Notes under the pieces: model-generated
What the model saw: only the letters and a program-made list of their open reading frames with translations
Told to the model about the DNA's origin: nothing
The model's database searches: none
Source: Monoplex corrugatus
Lineage: Eukaryota > Mollusca > Gastropoda > Littorinimorpha > Ranellidae
NCBI GenBank assembly: GCA_030674185.1
Contig: JAPXFY010000023.1
Span: forward strand, 23,113,092-23,177,091
Reading direction: 5' to 3'
DNA: 64,000 bases
Part shown: positions 11,708 through 22,349 of the stretch, piece after piece
Numbering within the stretch: the first letter of the stretch is position 1
Layout: each line of letters opens with the position of its first letter
Position numbers and translations under genes: made by a program

Positions 11708-12775
11708 TTAACTCACTCGGTATGACGGAACGCTATAGCGGTCGTGATGAAAGGCACGGTTGCGTACGACGGAACGCTATTGCGGTTTCGATAATTAAAA
11801 ATTTTTCGACGCTCCCCTTTAGACCTTGCACGCTTACCATAGCCACACTGGTCACTGGAAACGTGTCAAGGGTCAAGGGGAAAGTTGCTTCGTGAGATTC
11901 CGTAGCCATACACTCGCCAGGAAACGATTGACTTCGGCACCCCACGACGACTGGTAATCTGCATTCGTGTCGAAAATGGCGTCGCAGGCGAGTACGAGTT
12001 TTCGAACATAGTAGATCGCGACGGCGGCATTTTACTGCTGCTGAAGTGATTGAAGTGCTTCAGACTGAAGGATTGGACATCGAGGAGTATGCTGAAGATA
12101 ATGATGAAAGTGTATCAAGTGATGGAAGCTGCCAGCAACAAGGTACTGACAGTGACCCAGTTTCAGACGACAGTGAAGTGGGAGGGAGGTGGGCGTACAC
12201 GTGGCGAGAGGCGAGCAGTCAGCGAGCCAAGCACAGTGAGTCGCATGTCTGATGGAGGTTTCATTCACTTTCCTATGATTGACTGGCACGAACATATTAG
12301 TTTTTCTCCCACTTTGCCTCCTTCACTGGCTCTTGTGGCCTGCATGTCTCATTTGAGTGCCACGCCCCCATAACTCCCCTGTGTAACAATTTGTAACATT
12401 TATTCATACAATATCACCAATAATTTGTTTTTTTTTTACCCTGAGCAACGTTTGCTTTATTCATGTTGTTTTGTGCATACAAAGACCTTTTCACCTTTGA
12501 CTGTGTGTTCATGGAGCTGATCAAAGTGTGTGACTGTACGGTGATCCTGATCACAAAATTTGGGGTATTTTCAACGTGGCACATGAAGAAGAAAAATTCA
12601 AGGAAGAACTTCAATATTTTGGCATGAACTAACCCAGCATGTAAATATTCAGATCTGAAAGTTTCATTTTGTTCCTTTGTGTTTTGTAATTTTTGTGATT
12701 TTTTTCCTAACCCTTCAAAATGGGCCGTACCTGGGGAAACGCAAGGGGAAAAACTCTCCGTACCGAGTGAGTTAA
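11708..12775 (+). mobile_element. Non-autonomous piggyBac-like transposon with intact ends
   Basis: Both ends are perfect: TTAA+CTCACTCGGTA at 11708-11722 and TACCGAGTGAG+TTAA at 12761-12775. That is an 11-bp terminal inverted repeat flanked by the TTAA duplication typical of piggyBac. Near the left end the imperfect palindrome 'ACGGAACGCTATAGCGGT' occurs twice (about 11724 and 11769). Inside, at about 12030-12250, is an acidic coding remnant (EVIEVLQTEG, IEEYAEDNDESVSSDGS) like the N-terminus of piggyBac transposases. No catalytic domain is present, so the 1,060-bp element is a deletion derivative that would need a transposase from elsewhere. Confidence 0.85.
12032..12252 (+). pseudogene. 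Remnant of piggyBac transposase N-terminal acidic region
   Basis: A short frame rich in D, E and S (IEEYAEDNDESVSSDGS) lies within the TTAA-flanked element. An ATG at 11976 opens a different frame that stops after about 11 codons, so the start is disconnected by a frameshift. Acidic N-termini are common in piggyBac transposases. No DDE domain follows before the right end of the element. Confidence 0.5.
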
Positions 12776-14094
12776 GTTACGGCATTTTTGCTCGAAACTT
12801 TGGAGCCACGCAGATTTGAGACCTACAGTCTATACAATGGAATGTTCATAGTCAAGTAATGTACTTGTGGGGTTATCTTCAGCGCATTCCAGCATGATGT
12901 AGAATTTCCACTTTCCTGCCGTCACATTTGCGTGACGGCGTCCTTAGAAATGTGACGACTACATTGTGCATCACTATTGCTCATACAGCTTCTTTATCAA
13001 ATCAGATAACGTAAATTTATGATTCTTTTTAGAGGAGAAATATATACTATGAAAATATACCAGTTGTCTCTGGTTCCATCATAACTGACAGCACTACAGA
13101 AGCACTCTTTGTTCTGTTCAAGTTTGACCCTTTCCTGTTCATTTTTTCTTTATATTTTTTCTCTTTATAAGACAGAACTGTAAGTGGTACCGCAGTTGTG
13201 AACGCTACCACTTTAGCATACAGGGACAATAGTTAAAACATATTTGATGACACTGTGGAGCCTTTTGGAACACCACAACAACCAAACGATAAGACATGTT
13301 ACTTAGACTTAATTTCAAACGTTGAAGAACTAGGCAGGTTGACATAACTCTTTTTCTAGTTCCAATCAAGCAGAGAAAGACAAATACAGTTCTAGTAGTT
13401 CTGATGAGAGTGAAAATCACCTAGATCCACCATAAGGTTGCTAGTGACAGTGACCACACTAACGCCATTGTGTTTGTAAACATTTCCAGTGACTGTATCT
13501 TGTTTGTATTCATACCGTTGGTGTTGTACTGACACCCTAACAGAATACACATATTTCTGTGATTTGGTTCCTATGTCGCGAAGCCAACCCATCGTATGTG
13601 TCTCCTGTACAATAAAACAGTTCTTAATCGTATTCGTAATTTTATCTTGTTACTCATACGGTAAATGATGGCTTTGCTTGTCTGATTAGACAATGGATGC
13701 GCATGGTTGAGCACTTAGTTGCATGTGGAACAGCGCCAGCTGTGCTGAGCAAGCCAATTCTTCATTGTCAGTCCTTGGCACAGCCCAGTAGGTTTCTCCT
13801 CTGCAGTGGCGATGTCTGCACATTTAGCCTGTCGACAGGTGTTCACACTGATATCAGCAGATTTCAATTCATGTTGGCAAAGGTCTTTTATCTCAGCAGT
13901 GGGTGCCTTGTTGGACGGATCCGACAGTGAGGTCTCCACCCGGTCATACGACGAATAATATAACTATAAATGCTTCCATGTAGTGTCTCGTAGACTACGT
14001 GTCCACAGTTTGAAGATGTTTGGAAGTGTTTAAGACACTGACGGTCGCGACAGTCAAATTGGGTAAACATAAGATTAAAAAAAAATGACTGCTG
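12776..14094. other. No gene recognised
   Basis: No motif-bearing frame was found. Overlapping frames on both strands at 13697-13939 have no recognisable domain. Confidence 0.5.
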
Positions 14095-14297
14095 GCGTTC
14101 AAGCAAATAAGAATGAGAAATACACAACAATGAATCAAAACGCGTATTTGACGTAAAAAAAGATAAGACAAGACAACACAACACAAGCCAAGATGGGTCC
14201 TTCTTGGCTTGTCTTGGCTTGTCTTGTCCTGTCTTTTGTTATGTCAGATACGCGTTCTAATATATATTATGTGTATTTCTGATTTGATTTTCAAATT
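14095..14297. repeat. Long imperfect inverted repeat (hairpin) centred near 14198
   Basis: The left arm (about 14100-14195) and right arm (about 14205-14297) are reverse complements with interruptions. Paired blocks are AAGCCAAGA with TCTTGGCTT, AAGACAAGACA with TGTCTTGTC, the ACGCGTATTTGACGT block with ATGTCAGATACGCGT, and AGAAATACAC with GTGTATTTCT. The spacer is about 10 bp. Both arms, read outward, encode near-identical nonsense peptides, as expected from inverted duplication. This could be a foldback or MITE-like element; no flanking duplication was confirmed. Confidence 0.7.
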
Positions 14298-14329
14298 TCC
14301 AATTGTAAGGTGTAAAAACAGCAAATTAG

Positions 14330-14940
14330 AATTGACCAAGAACTGTCTACCCTGTAGAGATCAAGAGGAGAGTGCGACAGGGATGTGTTCTATCACCCTG
14401 TTTGTGGGGATGTGTTGTATCACCCTAATTGATAATCTTTTCAAAGAGTACATATCTAGAGAATCCTGTGACATTAAAGGTCTTACACTCAGGGGGTCAA
14501 CATCAACATCCGATATCTATGATACTGCATTACTGGCAGACAAAGCAGATAACTTACAAAAAATTGTAGAAAGTGAAATACTAAAGTTATTAAAAAGGCC
14601 TTAATATGAATATGAAAAAGACAAAAAGAGTGGTGATAAGCAAATCAGAAAATATCAAAACCAGCATTAAAGTAGACGACCAAGAACTAGAGCAGGCTCA
14701 AAAGTTCAAGTATCTTAGACAGGTGATAAACGAAGAAGGCAGATGTAAACAGGAAGTTACACAAAGAACTAATCAGACAAGGGCAGATTTGATAAAACTT
14801 AAGAAAATTTTCACATCTAGAGACATAACATTGAAAGTTAAGCTAAGACTTGTGAACTACTACATCTGCCCAGTTGTACTTTATGGAGCTGAGACATGGA
14901 TATTCTACGAGGCCATACAAAGAAAGATAATCTTTTGAAA
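14330..14940 (+). mobile_element. Degenerate RTE-like LINE fragment (RT thumb and C-terminus)
   Basis: Two + strand frames (14209-14604 and 14606-14938) cover an RT region. A decayed catalytic block (IYDTALLADKADNLQKIV in place of YADDTVLIAENxxDLQ) is followed by KRVVISKS, FKYLRQVINEEGRCKQEV and YYICPVVLYGAETWIF. The order matches RTE-A but the sequence is clearly more distant, so this is a related family. The YADD aspartates are lost. Confidence 0.65.
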
Positions 14941-15169
14941 TGTGGATACTTAGAAGACTAATGATACTAATAACTATGATAACTGTGTAAAATATCGACT
15001 TCTCTGTTCTTGGACTTCAGTGGAGTAATCTTGCTAACCTTGGACGCTAAGGCTTTTTCATCCCCTAAAAAATTCCTTGTACATTTCCACTTTTGGCACA
15101 TGACTGGACGTTCTGGCACAGGGTCTGTCAGTAGTTATTCATGCAGCACCTAGCCGCCTGTTAGGCGTT

Positions 15170-15840
15170 ATTTCTTGCTGTTATCAGTGCACTAGGGCTT
15201 TTTGTTGTTGATAACAGCCACTGTCATGGCATGGATGTTAGGTTCCATCTCAGACAGGTGAATCTTAAACCAGTCATGTTTTTTGTCTCCTTTCTTCCGA
15301 GGGATATGCCGGTGCTGCTGACAATTTCACAAATGGTTGTGGCTGCATTTACTTTGATTACCTGTTCCATTTTATTCGTTAATTTATGTGTCAAAGTCTG
15401 CCCTAGTGGTGTTGATGGATGGGCATCCTTGCTGCTTAATGTGGTGGATCCTCTTCTGTTTCGGTTATACTGCACGCCATGGAATGGTCCATATCAAAGT
15501 CGGCATTGTGGAAGCTATGTGTGAGAAGCACGTTGTTGAGGGCAATTCTTCTGGTAATGGTCATGTCCAGCCAATGCCAGTGTCTGGACCTTGTATGTCT
15601 CCCGGACATGTTTTGGCGAGGCTTTGTCTTGAAGATTGTGTCAACGTTTAGTAGGAGCAGAGCTCCAGTAGTCTCTGGCTACTGTCGTTGATCTTGCCAA
15701 CGCCAGAGTGTCCGAGACAGTCTGGCCATGAACTTTGGTCTAATTCGACTCTACCTTTGAAATTACTATGCAGAAAGATGTGCAGAATTCCGGATACTTG
15801 CTGATCACTGCGATGCCAGAATAACGAAATCAGTTGCAAG
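15170..15840 (-). mobile_element. Degenerate LINE endonuclease-like fragment
   Basis: The - strand, across shifted frames, reads segments resembling the end of an APE-type LINE endonuclease and the linker after it (an 'ITRRIALNNVLLTHSFHNAD' then 'DMDHSMACS' pattern, where intact elements have a variable segment ending in a TDH or SDH motif). Support is by pattern only. Many stops are present. Confidence 0.3.
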
Positions 15841-16542
15841 GGCAGCAGTTAGGTGGCGTGATTCTCCATCTAAGCACATCAGGCAATCAACTCCGGAATT
15901 CTGTAGTTTTACACATCTTACCCTTATCTTTTACCGAAGATAACCGCAAGATAATGCATTCCAGCTTTGACTATCCGTCCTCATCTGCCTTTACAGTCAT
16001 TGAGAATTTATCCTAGTTTGCCTAGTCTGCAGTTGCGATGTATTTGGTCGTACATGGAGGGGTGGTTCGTGGACACCAGGGCATATGCACTGATAAAATG
16101 ATCAAATAATGTTTCCAAATCAAGACAGCGATTAGATATTTGTGTTCAGTGAATTCAGAGGGTTTTCGTTCCTGATAAAACGTCTTATGTTCATAATTTA
16201 TCATGTGTTCTTATGAAGGAATAAAATCGACTACAAACTACTATCATATCTTACGTAATTGGTAAAGAAATCAAAGATGGCGGAGAAACCCCCCCCAGCA
16301 ATAGACCATTGTGTCAGAAGATATGGGAGTTTAAGGATCGGACCAAAGAATGGACTTAGTACTTTAAAATACTGCTCCCAAAGAAGGGAAACACCAGACA
16401 TTTCGAGAATCATATAACTACCAGCTTGTTTAACCACACCAACAAAGTCATGCTTTTTTGTAATCGTCAACCGCTTGAAAGCTCTAACTCCCAGTCTGAC
16501 CTCTACTGTCATTCACAGAATGTCAAACCTATTAGTTAAATT
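15841..16542. other. No gene recognised
   Basis: Short frames only; a small C run at about 16289-16297. Nothing supports an exon or RNA gene. Confidence 0.5.
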
Positions 16543-18510
16543 CGTCGTCATCATGTGCCCTGCTGCGTGGCGTTGACGATCATGACCCTCCATAAGAATC
16601 GATTCTATGTCGCTGCAAGTATATCTCCCTCTCTCTCTGTCCTCAACCACTCTGCAATTCCATCCAATATTTTCTCCCTGGGTCTGCCTAGTGTTTTTTT
16701 TCCTTCAGCTTTCCTGTTGTGACAGGGTGCTTTAATATCTCTTGCCTCATAGAATGTCTATAAATGTTGCCTGTCTTTTCCTAATGTTTTTCATTAATGT
16801 TTTTTATTGTTTGTCTGCCTGCATCAAGATTTCTCGTTTGTTTTCTTTGCTGTCCATGGAACTGTTAACATTCTTCTTAGAAACTACACTTCATCTGCCT
16901 CAATCTTGTTCTGACTTTGCATGTTTGCTGTCCATGCTTCGAATCCATACCATACTATCAGTTCTATAAATCACTGAAGAACTCTCTTCCTGATGTTGAT
17001 TGATAGGCACTTGTCGGTAAGAACGCTTTTCATTTTTATGAATGCTGTTTTAGCTTGGTCGATTCTGTTGGCTATTTCTGATGTAAATCTGCCGTCTGGT
17101 GAGATGACCTTTCCCAGATAGTTAAACGTCTCAACCTGTCTCAGTGTGGTGGCATTTGCCGTTATTTTGCATGGGGGGATTTCTTGCTTTTTTTAAACTA
17201 ATCACCATGACTTCAGTCTTCTCTCTATTCAGTTCGATCCCTTTATTTCTTCTTCCTACTTCTATCATATTCACAAGACTTTATAGGTCTTTTTCATTTC
17301 CTGCAGTTAGAATGGTGTCATCTGCGTAACGAAGATTGTTTATAATTTTTCCTCCAACCTATATCCCAGGTCATTCTTCTAGGTTTCTCATGATGGTTTC
17401 GATGTGAAGTGAAAACAAATTTGGTCACAGAACACATCCCTGCCAAACCCCTCTTTTGATACTTTGGAAAGAGTTTATATCGTTTTCTATTCTCATTGCT
17501 ACTGTTTGTTCCCAAGACGTATTCCGTATTATTCTTAGATTGTTTCCATCAACACTGAGCCTTTCTAGTTGGTTGATTAATTCTTCATATCTTACCCGAT
17601 CAAAAACCTTCGTATAATTTACAAAGCATAAATGTAAATCCTTACTCAACTCGATTAACCTTTCTACGAGAGTTCTTAGGATGTATGTGGCATCAATGGT
17701 TCCTTTACTTTCGACAACTCCACATTGTTCATCTACTTATTTCCCTTTTGATTCTGGTCCTTGTCCTCATCATGATTATTCTTAATAGAATCTTTGTTAC
17801 ATGACTAATCAGTCTGATTGTACGATGGAGCTGGCTTTCTAAAGCCCCTACTGACTTTGGATGTGTAATGAAAATTGATTCTGATCTATCTTTCTGGGGA
17901 TTTTTCCAGTGTCATAAGTTTCACGTAGGGGTACTGTTATTTCTTCAATAACAAATTCATCTAGAGCCTCAATCATTTTTGTAGTAATGTTGTCTGGTCC
18001 TTCCAGGTTTCATTTTTTACAACGCTGCTCTAACTTATATATTTCATATGGGTGGTCCTTCAAAGTTCTTTCTTATATTGTATTCTTTATTTCTGTCATC
18101 ACCAAAAAGGTCTTTAATGCACTCTCTCCATCTGTTTAATACTTTGTCTTTTTCCATAATAATCTTACGATCTTCAGATTTTAAGCAACCAGTTGATGTG
18201 CACGTCTTTTCCCTGTGGGCAATTTTTTCGATGTTTCTTAACATGAACTTAGGATCTGTTTTGTGTCAGTCTTCCATTTCTTTGCACTTTGTTTCCAGCT
18301 AAGCGTCTTTAGCTTCATTTCGCCTATTCCTGATTTCCTTGTTTATCTTTTTGTATTCTGCCTCTTTTTCCTTTTGCCTTCCTCTGTTCATTCACCTAGC
18401 TGAAAATTTGTTTTGTCATCCATCTTTGCTTTTCATTCAACTCTAGAGATTTCTTCACAAGCTTCATTTACCCAGTTTCTCAACTTTGTCCATTGTCCAT
18501 AAATGCTTAT
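16543..18510 (-). mobile_element. RTE-A copy, long but degenerate
   Basis: - strand sequence colinear with RTE-A from the 3' end (the NAMRQGT-like C-terminus beside a short TGA tail at about 16543-16555) through the RT (FVNYTKVFDRVRYEEL at about 17580-17640, GVWQGCVL near 17430) into the linker before the RT (about 17900-18500). Multiple stops and indels break every frame. It is clearly older than the copies at 38 kb and 53 kb, which retain open frames. Confidence 0.75.
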
Positions 18511-18924
18511 ATGAATTTTATCAAATAAGTTTTATTTGTTCTTTTCATTATTCAGAAAACAATCCAAAAATGTAACTACATATTTCACAGAGAGTTAAAA
18601 GCATATTCATGCACGGCTTGAAGCCTGGTTCTCAGTCTTTTTTTCAAAAGTTCACAGGAAACGTTGCTTACACCAGCTAAATGTTTGAAAATGATTCGTA
18701 GCGGGAGATACTTAGTCACCTTATCTAGTGCTGCAAGACCTTCAGATCATCATCATGGAAGAATAGCTCTCCGAGAAACAGTCTGGTTTCAGATCTGAAA
18801 GGAACACAGTTGAGCAGATATTTACTATTGCATCATGATAGAAAACTTCTTAAAGTAACATAATGATCTCTACCAGAGCTGTATTTACTTTAAGGAAGCG
18901 TTTAAAAACGTTTGGCGTGACAAC
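18511..18924. other. No gene recognised
   Basis: No coding signal; likely intronic or intergenic. Confidence 0.5.
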
Positions 18925-19075
18925 TGGTGGCAAATCATGAGAGAAATATTTCAAATCGAGGTTTTTCGTTTTCTGGTCCTTGTCTTTGGAATGAGTTGCA
19001 CAAATACGTACACAACCACTCCTATCAAAAATCTTTGAAAAAAAAACAACCACGGACAACGTTTTCTTCTTCATG
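18925..19075 (+). mobile_element. CR1/L2-like LINE C-terminal scrap
   Basis: The frame reads 'NRGFSFSGPCLWNELHKYV' followed by SLKK. Intact CR1/L2-like copies in this window have the equivalent block (AFSVSGPLSWNKLP, then FKSALKTHLF). Only about 50 codons survive. Confidence 0.5.
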
Positions 19076-19142
19076 CTGTTATGAAATGAAAATCTTCATT
19101 ACTACTAGTTGTTTTTTTATTACTTGTGTGCCCACACGTGAT

Positions 19143-19410
19143 TAAAGGCGGCAGAATGGTTCAGATAATTATTCGCCCGTAGGTAATTAAAATCTAGGTT
19201 CCGGATTTCGTTTCCCGCTGAGGCCTCGGCTATTCTCCTCAGTTCGACCAGAAAATCGAACTAAATGTCTATTCCTTTCAAAGGGGAATCATGTGCTTTG
19301 TGGCCTGTATACGCTAAAAGATCCCACGGCAGTTGAAAATCGTGAAGAGTAGGGCATTCACCTGACTGCTTTGGCATAAACATTATTTTTTTAGACCTCT
19401 CCCCTTGAAA
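19143..19410 (+). mobile_element. Probable tRNA-derived SINE
   Basis: An A-box-like GCAGAATGGTTCAG at about 19150 is followed about 70 bp later by a degenerate box B near 'TTCGTTTCCCGC', then a body containing 'AAAAGATCCCACGGCAGTTG'. This architecture is SINE-like. The family is distinct from the 2.25-kb copy. No clean tail is visible. Confidence 0.45.
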
Positions 19411-19564
19411 CACAATCAGCCTTCTTGCCTTTCTGAAGTCTTGTTCAAAACGAAAAGGAAAAAACCGAAAAAAAAACCGTGAGAGACACCAAGACAGAGT
19501 GAATGAAAGAGAAAATGAGTAACAGAGGGAAAGGGAAAGAACAGAAAAAGATAATATGCTGGAA

Positions 19565-19566
<2 letters not shown>

Positions 19567-19628
<62 letters not shown>

Positions 19629-19680
19629 GTGTGTGTGTGTGTGTGTGCAGGTGTGTGTGTGCAGGTGTGTGTGCTGTGTT
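19567..19680. repeat. (GT)n microsatellite with CAGGTGTG interruptions
   Basis: About 28 uninterrupted GT units at 19567-19625, then GT blocks separated by CAG. The frames CVCVCV and THTHTH over it are repeat products. Confidence 0.95.
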
Positions 19681-20024
19681 TGTGACATAGAGGATGAGAA
19701 CTTGAGTCTAGGGTCATTGGCCTAACAGGCTTCAGCATACCCTAGCTGGGCATCTTCCCCATCTCAGTTTGCATGTGCTTTGTGAACTGGAGTTTTGGTC
19801 ATTGTTGATGATTACTTCGGTGAATGATGAGAGTGCGCTCCATGGTTTGATTCCTGAATCAAGATTTGGCGTCTAATTTATGTCATTATCATGTTTCTTT
19901 TTCGCTCTCTCTAATATACATTAATGCAAAATGTTGTGTTATCAACATCTGCCCCACAAAAAAACTCTTTAGTCAAAATGTCACTCCAGTCACAGACGCT
20001 ATCTAAACTCCAACATCTTGTTCC

Positions 20025-20160
20025 GAGAATAGATTTGTATAAATCAGTCCTATCTTATTCAGGGTAGCATACTTTGGAACAACCCCCCACTAAATGTAAA
20101 ATCCTTTCACTGCACACCAAGCTTTATAAAACTCCTGATGTCTCATTTTTTTCGGTCATG
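20025..20160 (+). mobile_element. LINE C-terminal scrap
   Basis: The frame reads 'QGSILWNNPPLNVKSF' then 'SFIKLLMSHFF'. This matches the pattern near the C-terminus of many CR1/L2-like LINE polyproteins (x-WN-x-LP, then F-K-x-x-L). There is no further support on either side. Confidence 0.4.
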
Positions 20161-20699
20161 ATTATCTGCCAAATCTCATCACAAGTGCTTTACTTTCTCA
20201 TCAGCTAAACACTGTTTAATGAGACCGTTAATACACTGTGCATGTTTCTTCACATGTTTCATGCTTTAATGATTATATTATGTTTAGTCAGTATTTTTTA
20301 CTCTGACTTCTGACCTCAAAAACATACGAACAAACAAACAACTCAGACAATGTTTTATGTGCATTATATGGGTGCATACATAATTGTTAAGTTATGATTT
20401 CAGTATTCTGTGTATTGTAATATATTGTGATGCTGACAAGTGAAAAAAATGCAGTACATACATTTTTACGTCCAGTTTGAAGAAACAAATTTCAAACCTG
20501 TTTTTCTAAATTCACTAACACACAAGAACGATTAAAAAATCACGCAGTCAGTAAGCAAAAATCTGATTTTTGAATTTGAATTTGACACATTCACTAGTGT
20601 TTTAATTTCTGTTTCAAACACGTGCAAGAAAGGTGGTATGATAATGAACAGAATGTTTTATACTGCGATGTATGTATATATGTGTACATATAAAGTTTT

Positions 20700-21070
20700 C
20701 AGTTTACAACGAAACCATCATGAGAAACGTAGAAGAATGCCCTGGGATAAAGGTTGGAGGAAAAGGATAAAATAATCTTCATTCTACTGCGGACACCGTT
20801 TTAATTGGAGAAAATAAAAAAGACCCACAAAATCTTGTGAATATAGAAAGCAGACATAAAGGCTGAAGCTAAATAGCAAGAATTCTCCCCATGCAAAATA
20901 ACAGCAAATGCCACCACATTCAGACAAATTGATAAGTTCAAATATCTGGAAACAGTCATCTCACCAGACGCAAATGCATATTAGAAATAACCAACAGAAT
21001 CGGCCAAGCTAAAACAGCATTCAAGAAAAATGAAAGATGTTCTTACCAACAAATGCCTATCGATTAACGT
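20700..21070 (+). mobile_element. RTE-A fragment
   Basis: + strand sequence equivalent to 'IMRNLEEDPGLKFGGK', 'ENxxDLQNLVNI', the KTEVMVISK block (largely lost), 'CKITANGTT' and 'NKCLSIN' of the better copies, with frameshifts throughout. It ends abruptly at the segment corresponding to the start of the 'YIEPILLYGCE' block, and dispersed repeat X follows. Confidence 0.7.
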
Positions 21071-21074
21071 AAGT

Positions 21075-21350
21075 TTTAGGTAATTTAGGCCCGTTTTTAT
21101 ACATGTGTTAGTGTCTTTAAGTATGTTTCAATTTGTGTTAGTATGTTTTTTAAATCCCCTGTACGATAAATTGAACGCAGTGGTCAACGCCAGGGGCATC
21201 TCCTTAGATTATGTGCTCGAATGTATTGATATGTGTACTTAATTTTCTTTTCCTTTTTCTCCTGTTGAAGTATTGTGTATGTTTTGAAACGGTTATAGCC
21301 CTGATATAGCTCTACGCAGTCGGCTGGGCTTTAAACAGAAATAACAGAAA
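21075..21350 (+). repeat. Dispersed repeat X, copy 2
   Basis: Contains the family blocks 'AATTGAACGCAGTGGTCAAC', 'GCCAGGGGCAT', 'GATATGTGTACTTAATTTTC', 'ATAGCCCTGATATAGCTC' and 'CAGTCGGCTGGGCTTTAA'. It lies about 50 bp upstream of the first SRCR exon, so its 3' end sits close to that exon's splice acceptor. Confidence 0.7.
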
Positions 21351-21399
21351 CAATAATGCTGGACACTGGTTTATGTAATGATGTGTAAATCAGTTTCAG

Positions 21400-21565
21400 T
21401 GCGACTGGTGACCGTGAATGACAGCAGTGTATCTAACATGAACGCCGCCAACAGTGGAGTTCTACAGTACAGGTCTGGGGAACAGGGACAGTGGTCAGAA
21501 GTCTGCCTTGAAGGCTGGGACACTAAAGACGCTATTGTCGTCTGCACACAACTTGGATATCCACC
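21400..21565 (+). CDS. SRCR domain 1, first-half exon
   Basis: Encodes the N-terminal half of a scavenger receptor cysteine-rich domain: VRLV at the start, a GVLQYRSGEQGQWSEVC block, then WDTKDAIVVCTQLGYPP. Two conserved cysteines are visible (EVC and VVC). The exon begins with two bases that complete a codon (phase-1 acceptor after TTTCAG; an alternative AG six bases upstream keeps the same phase). It ends in phase 2 at CC|GTGAGT. SRCR domains are extracellular ligand-binding modules in receptors and secreted proteins. The next exon, 289 bp downstream, completes the domain in frame. Any upstream exon with a signal peptide was not identified. Confidence 0.88.
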
Positions 21566-21854
21566 GTGAGTTGTACTGTTTCCCATTTTTTTAGATGAAA
21601 ACTGTTATGCCAGAATAGCGAACGCAGTTGCTCAAAACAACGTAGTGACCTAAAAAGACCATATAATAAAGCATTTTACCAGCATTGTGTGTTTCCAACA
21701 CTGTCATTACGACTTATAATTATTGACGTGTTTTTCTCTATTGATTATAATATATAATGCTACCAATTTTGAAGAACAAGGTCTCCCAACAGTGTAAAAA
21801 TCGCTACTCACAGTTCCGTATAAATTCATGATAAGGCATAGTCTGTCTTCATAG

Positions 21855-22015
21855 GAATGGGTCGGAGACATTTAACGTGTCCAGTATGCTGACGTCTGTT
21901 GGTCACCATAACCAGTCTTTCCATTGTACGGGAAACGAGATCGCACTGTCTGACTGTCCTACTTCACAGCAAGACAGCTGTTCAACTGACATGTCTGTCT
22001 TCATCAAATGTCACG
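21855..22015 (+). CDS. SRCR domain 1, second-half exon
   Basis: Joined to the previous exon in phase 2, it completes the SRCR fold: FNVSSML, FHCTGNEIALSDC (the C-x-G-x-E-x-x-L-x-x-C signature), then DSC and a final IKCHG. Together the two exons give 109 codons and six cysteines, the size and count of a group A SRCR domain, which is typically encoded by two exons. The acceptor is TTCATAG and the donor G|GTAAGC, leaving phase 1. That phase is compatible with the next SRCR exon at 43712, 21.7 kb away, and also with a possible alternative exon at 22099. Confidence 0.88.
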
Positions 22016-22098
22016 GTAAGCCATGGTAAAATACAATTTAAGTAATGAATCTTAAAATCTTTTGCTTGGTTGACTCTTTTTGTTGTTCTTCCTTATAG

Positions 22099-22310
22099 TT
22101 GATGTTAGGCCGAAAAAATGCTGCGCGTCCTCCCCTAGTGCTGTAAATGACCTTGGCATGACTACTTGTTTCCACAGCCAGCCTGAAGCAGCACTCAGCT
22201 TCTGCAACAGTCCTTCAACAATAAGTATGTGTACAGAATCAAACACCATTCTTTTGCGTACCTTGCAACAGTTATCACAGATCCACTTTGACTCGACTGT
22301 CTTTTCATGA
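22099..22310 (+). other. Possible alternative terminal exon, or transposon fragment
   Basis: A polypyrimidine tract and TATAG acceptor at 22081-22098 open a frame in the right phase (phase 1) after the SRCR donor at 22015. It runs about 70 codons to a TGA at 22308: VDVRPKKCCASS, LGMTTCFHS, ALSFCNSPSTIS and so on. If used, the protein would end after domain 1. No domain is recognised, and the opposite strand is equally open, so a transposon remnant is just as likely. The minisatellite starts right after it. Confidence 0.25.
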
Positions 22311-22349
22311 TCATCTCTGGACAGACAAAAAGTCACTTCATTACGAGCA

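Noticed and set aside
12046..12373. Host gene in the 12-kb region
   Set aside because: The frame lies wholly within a TTAA-flanked piggyBac element and resembles a transposase N-terminus.
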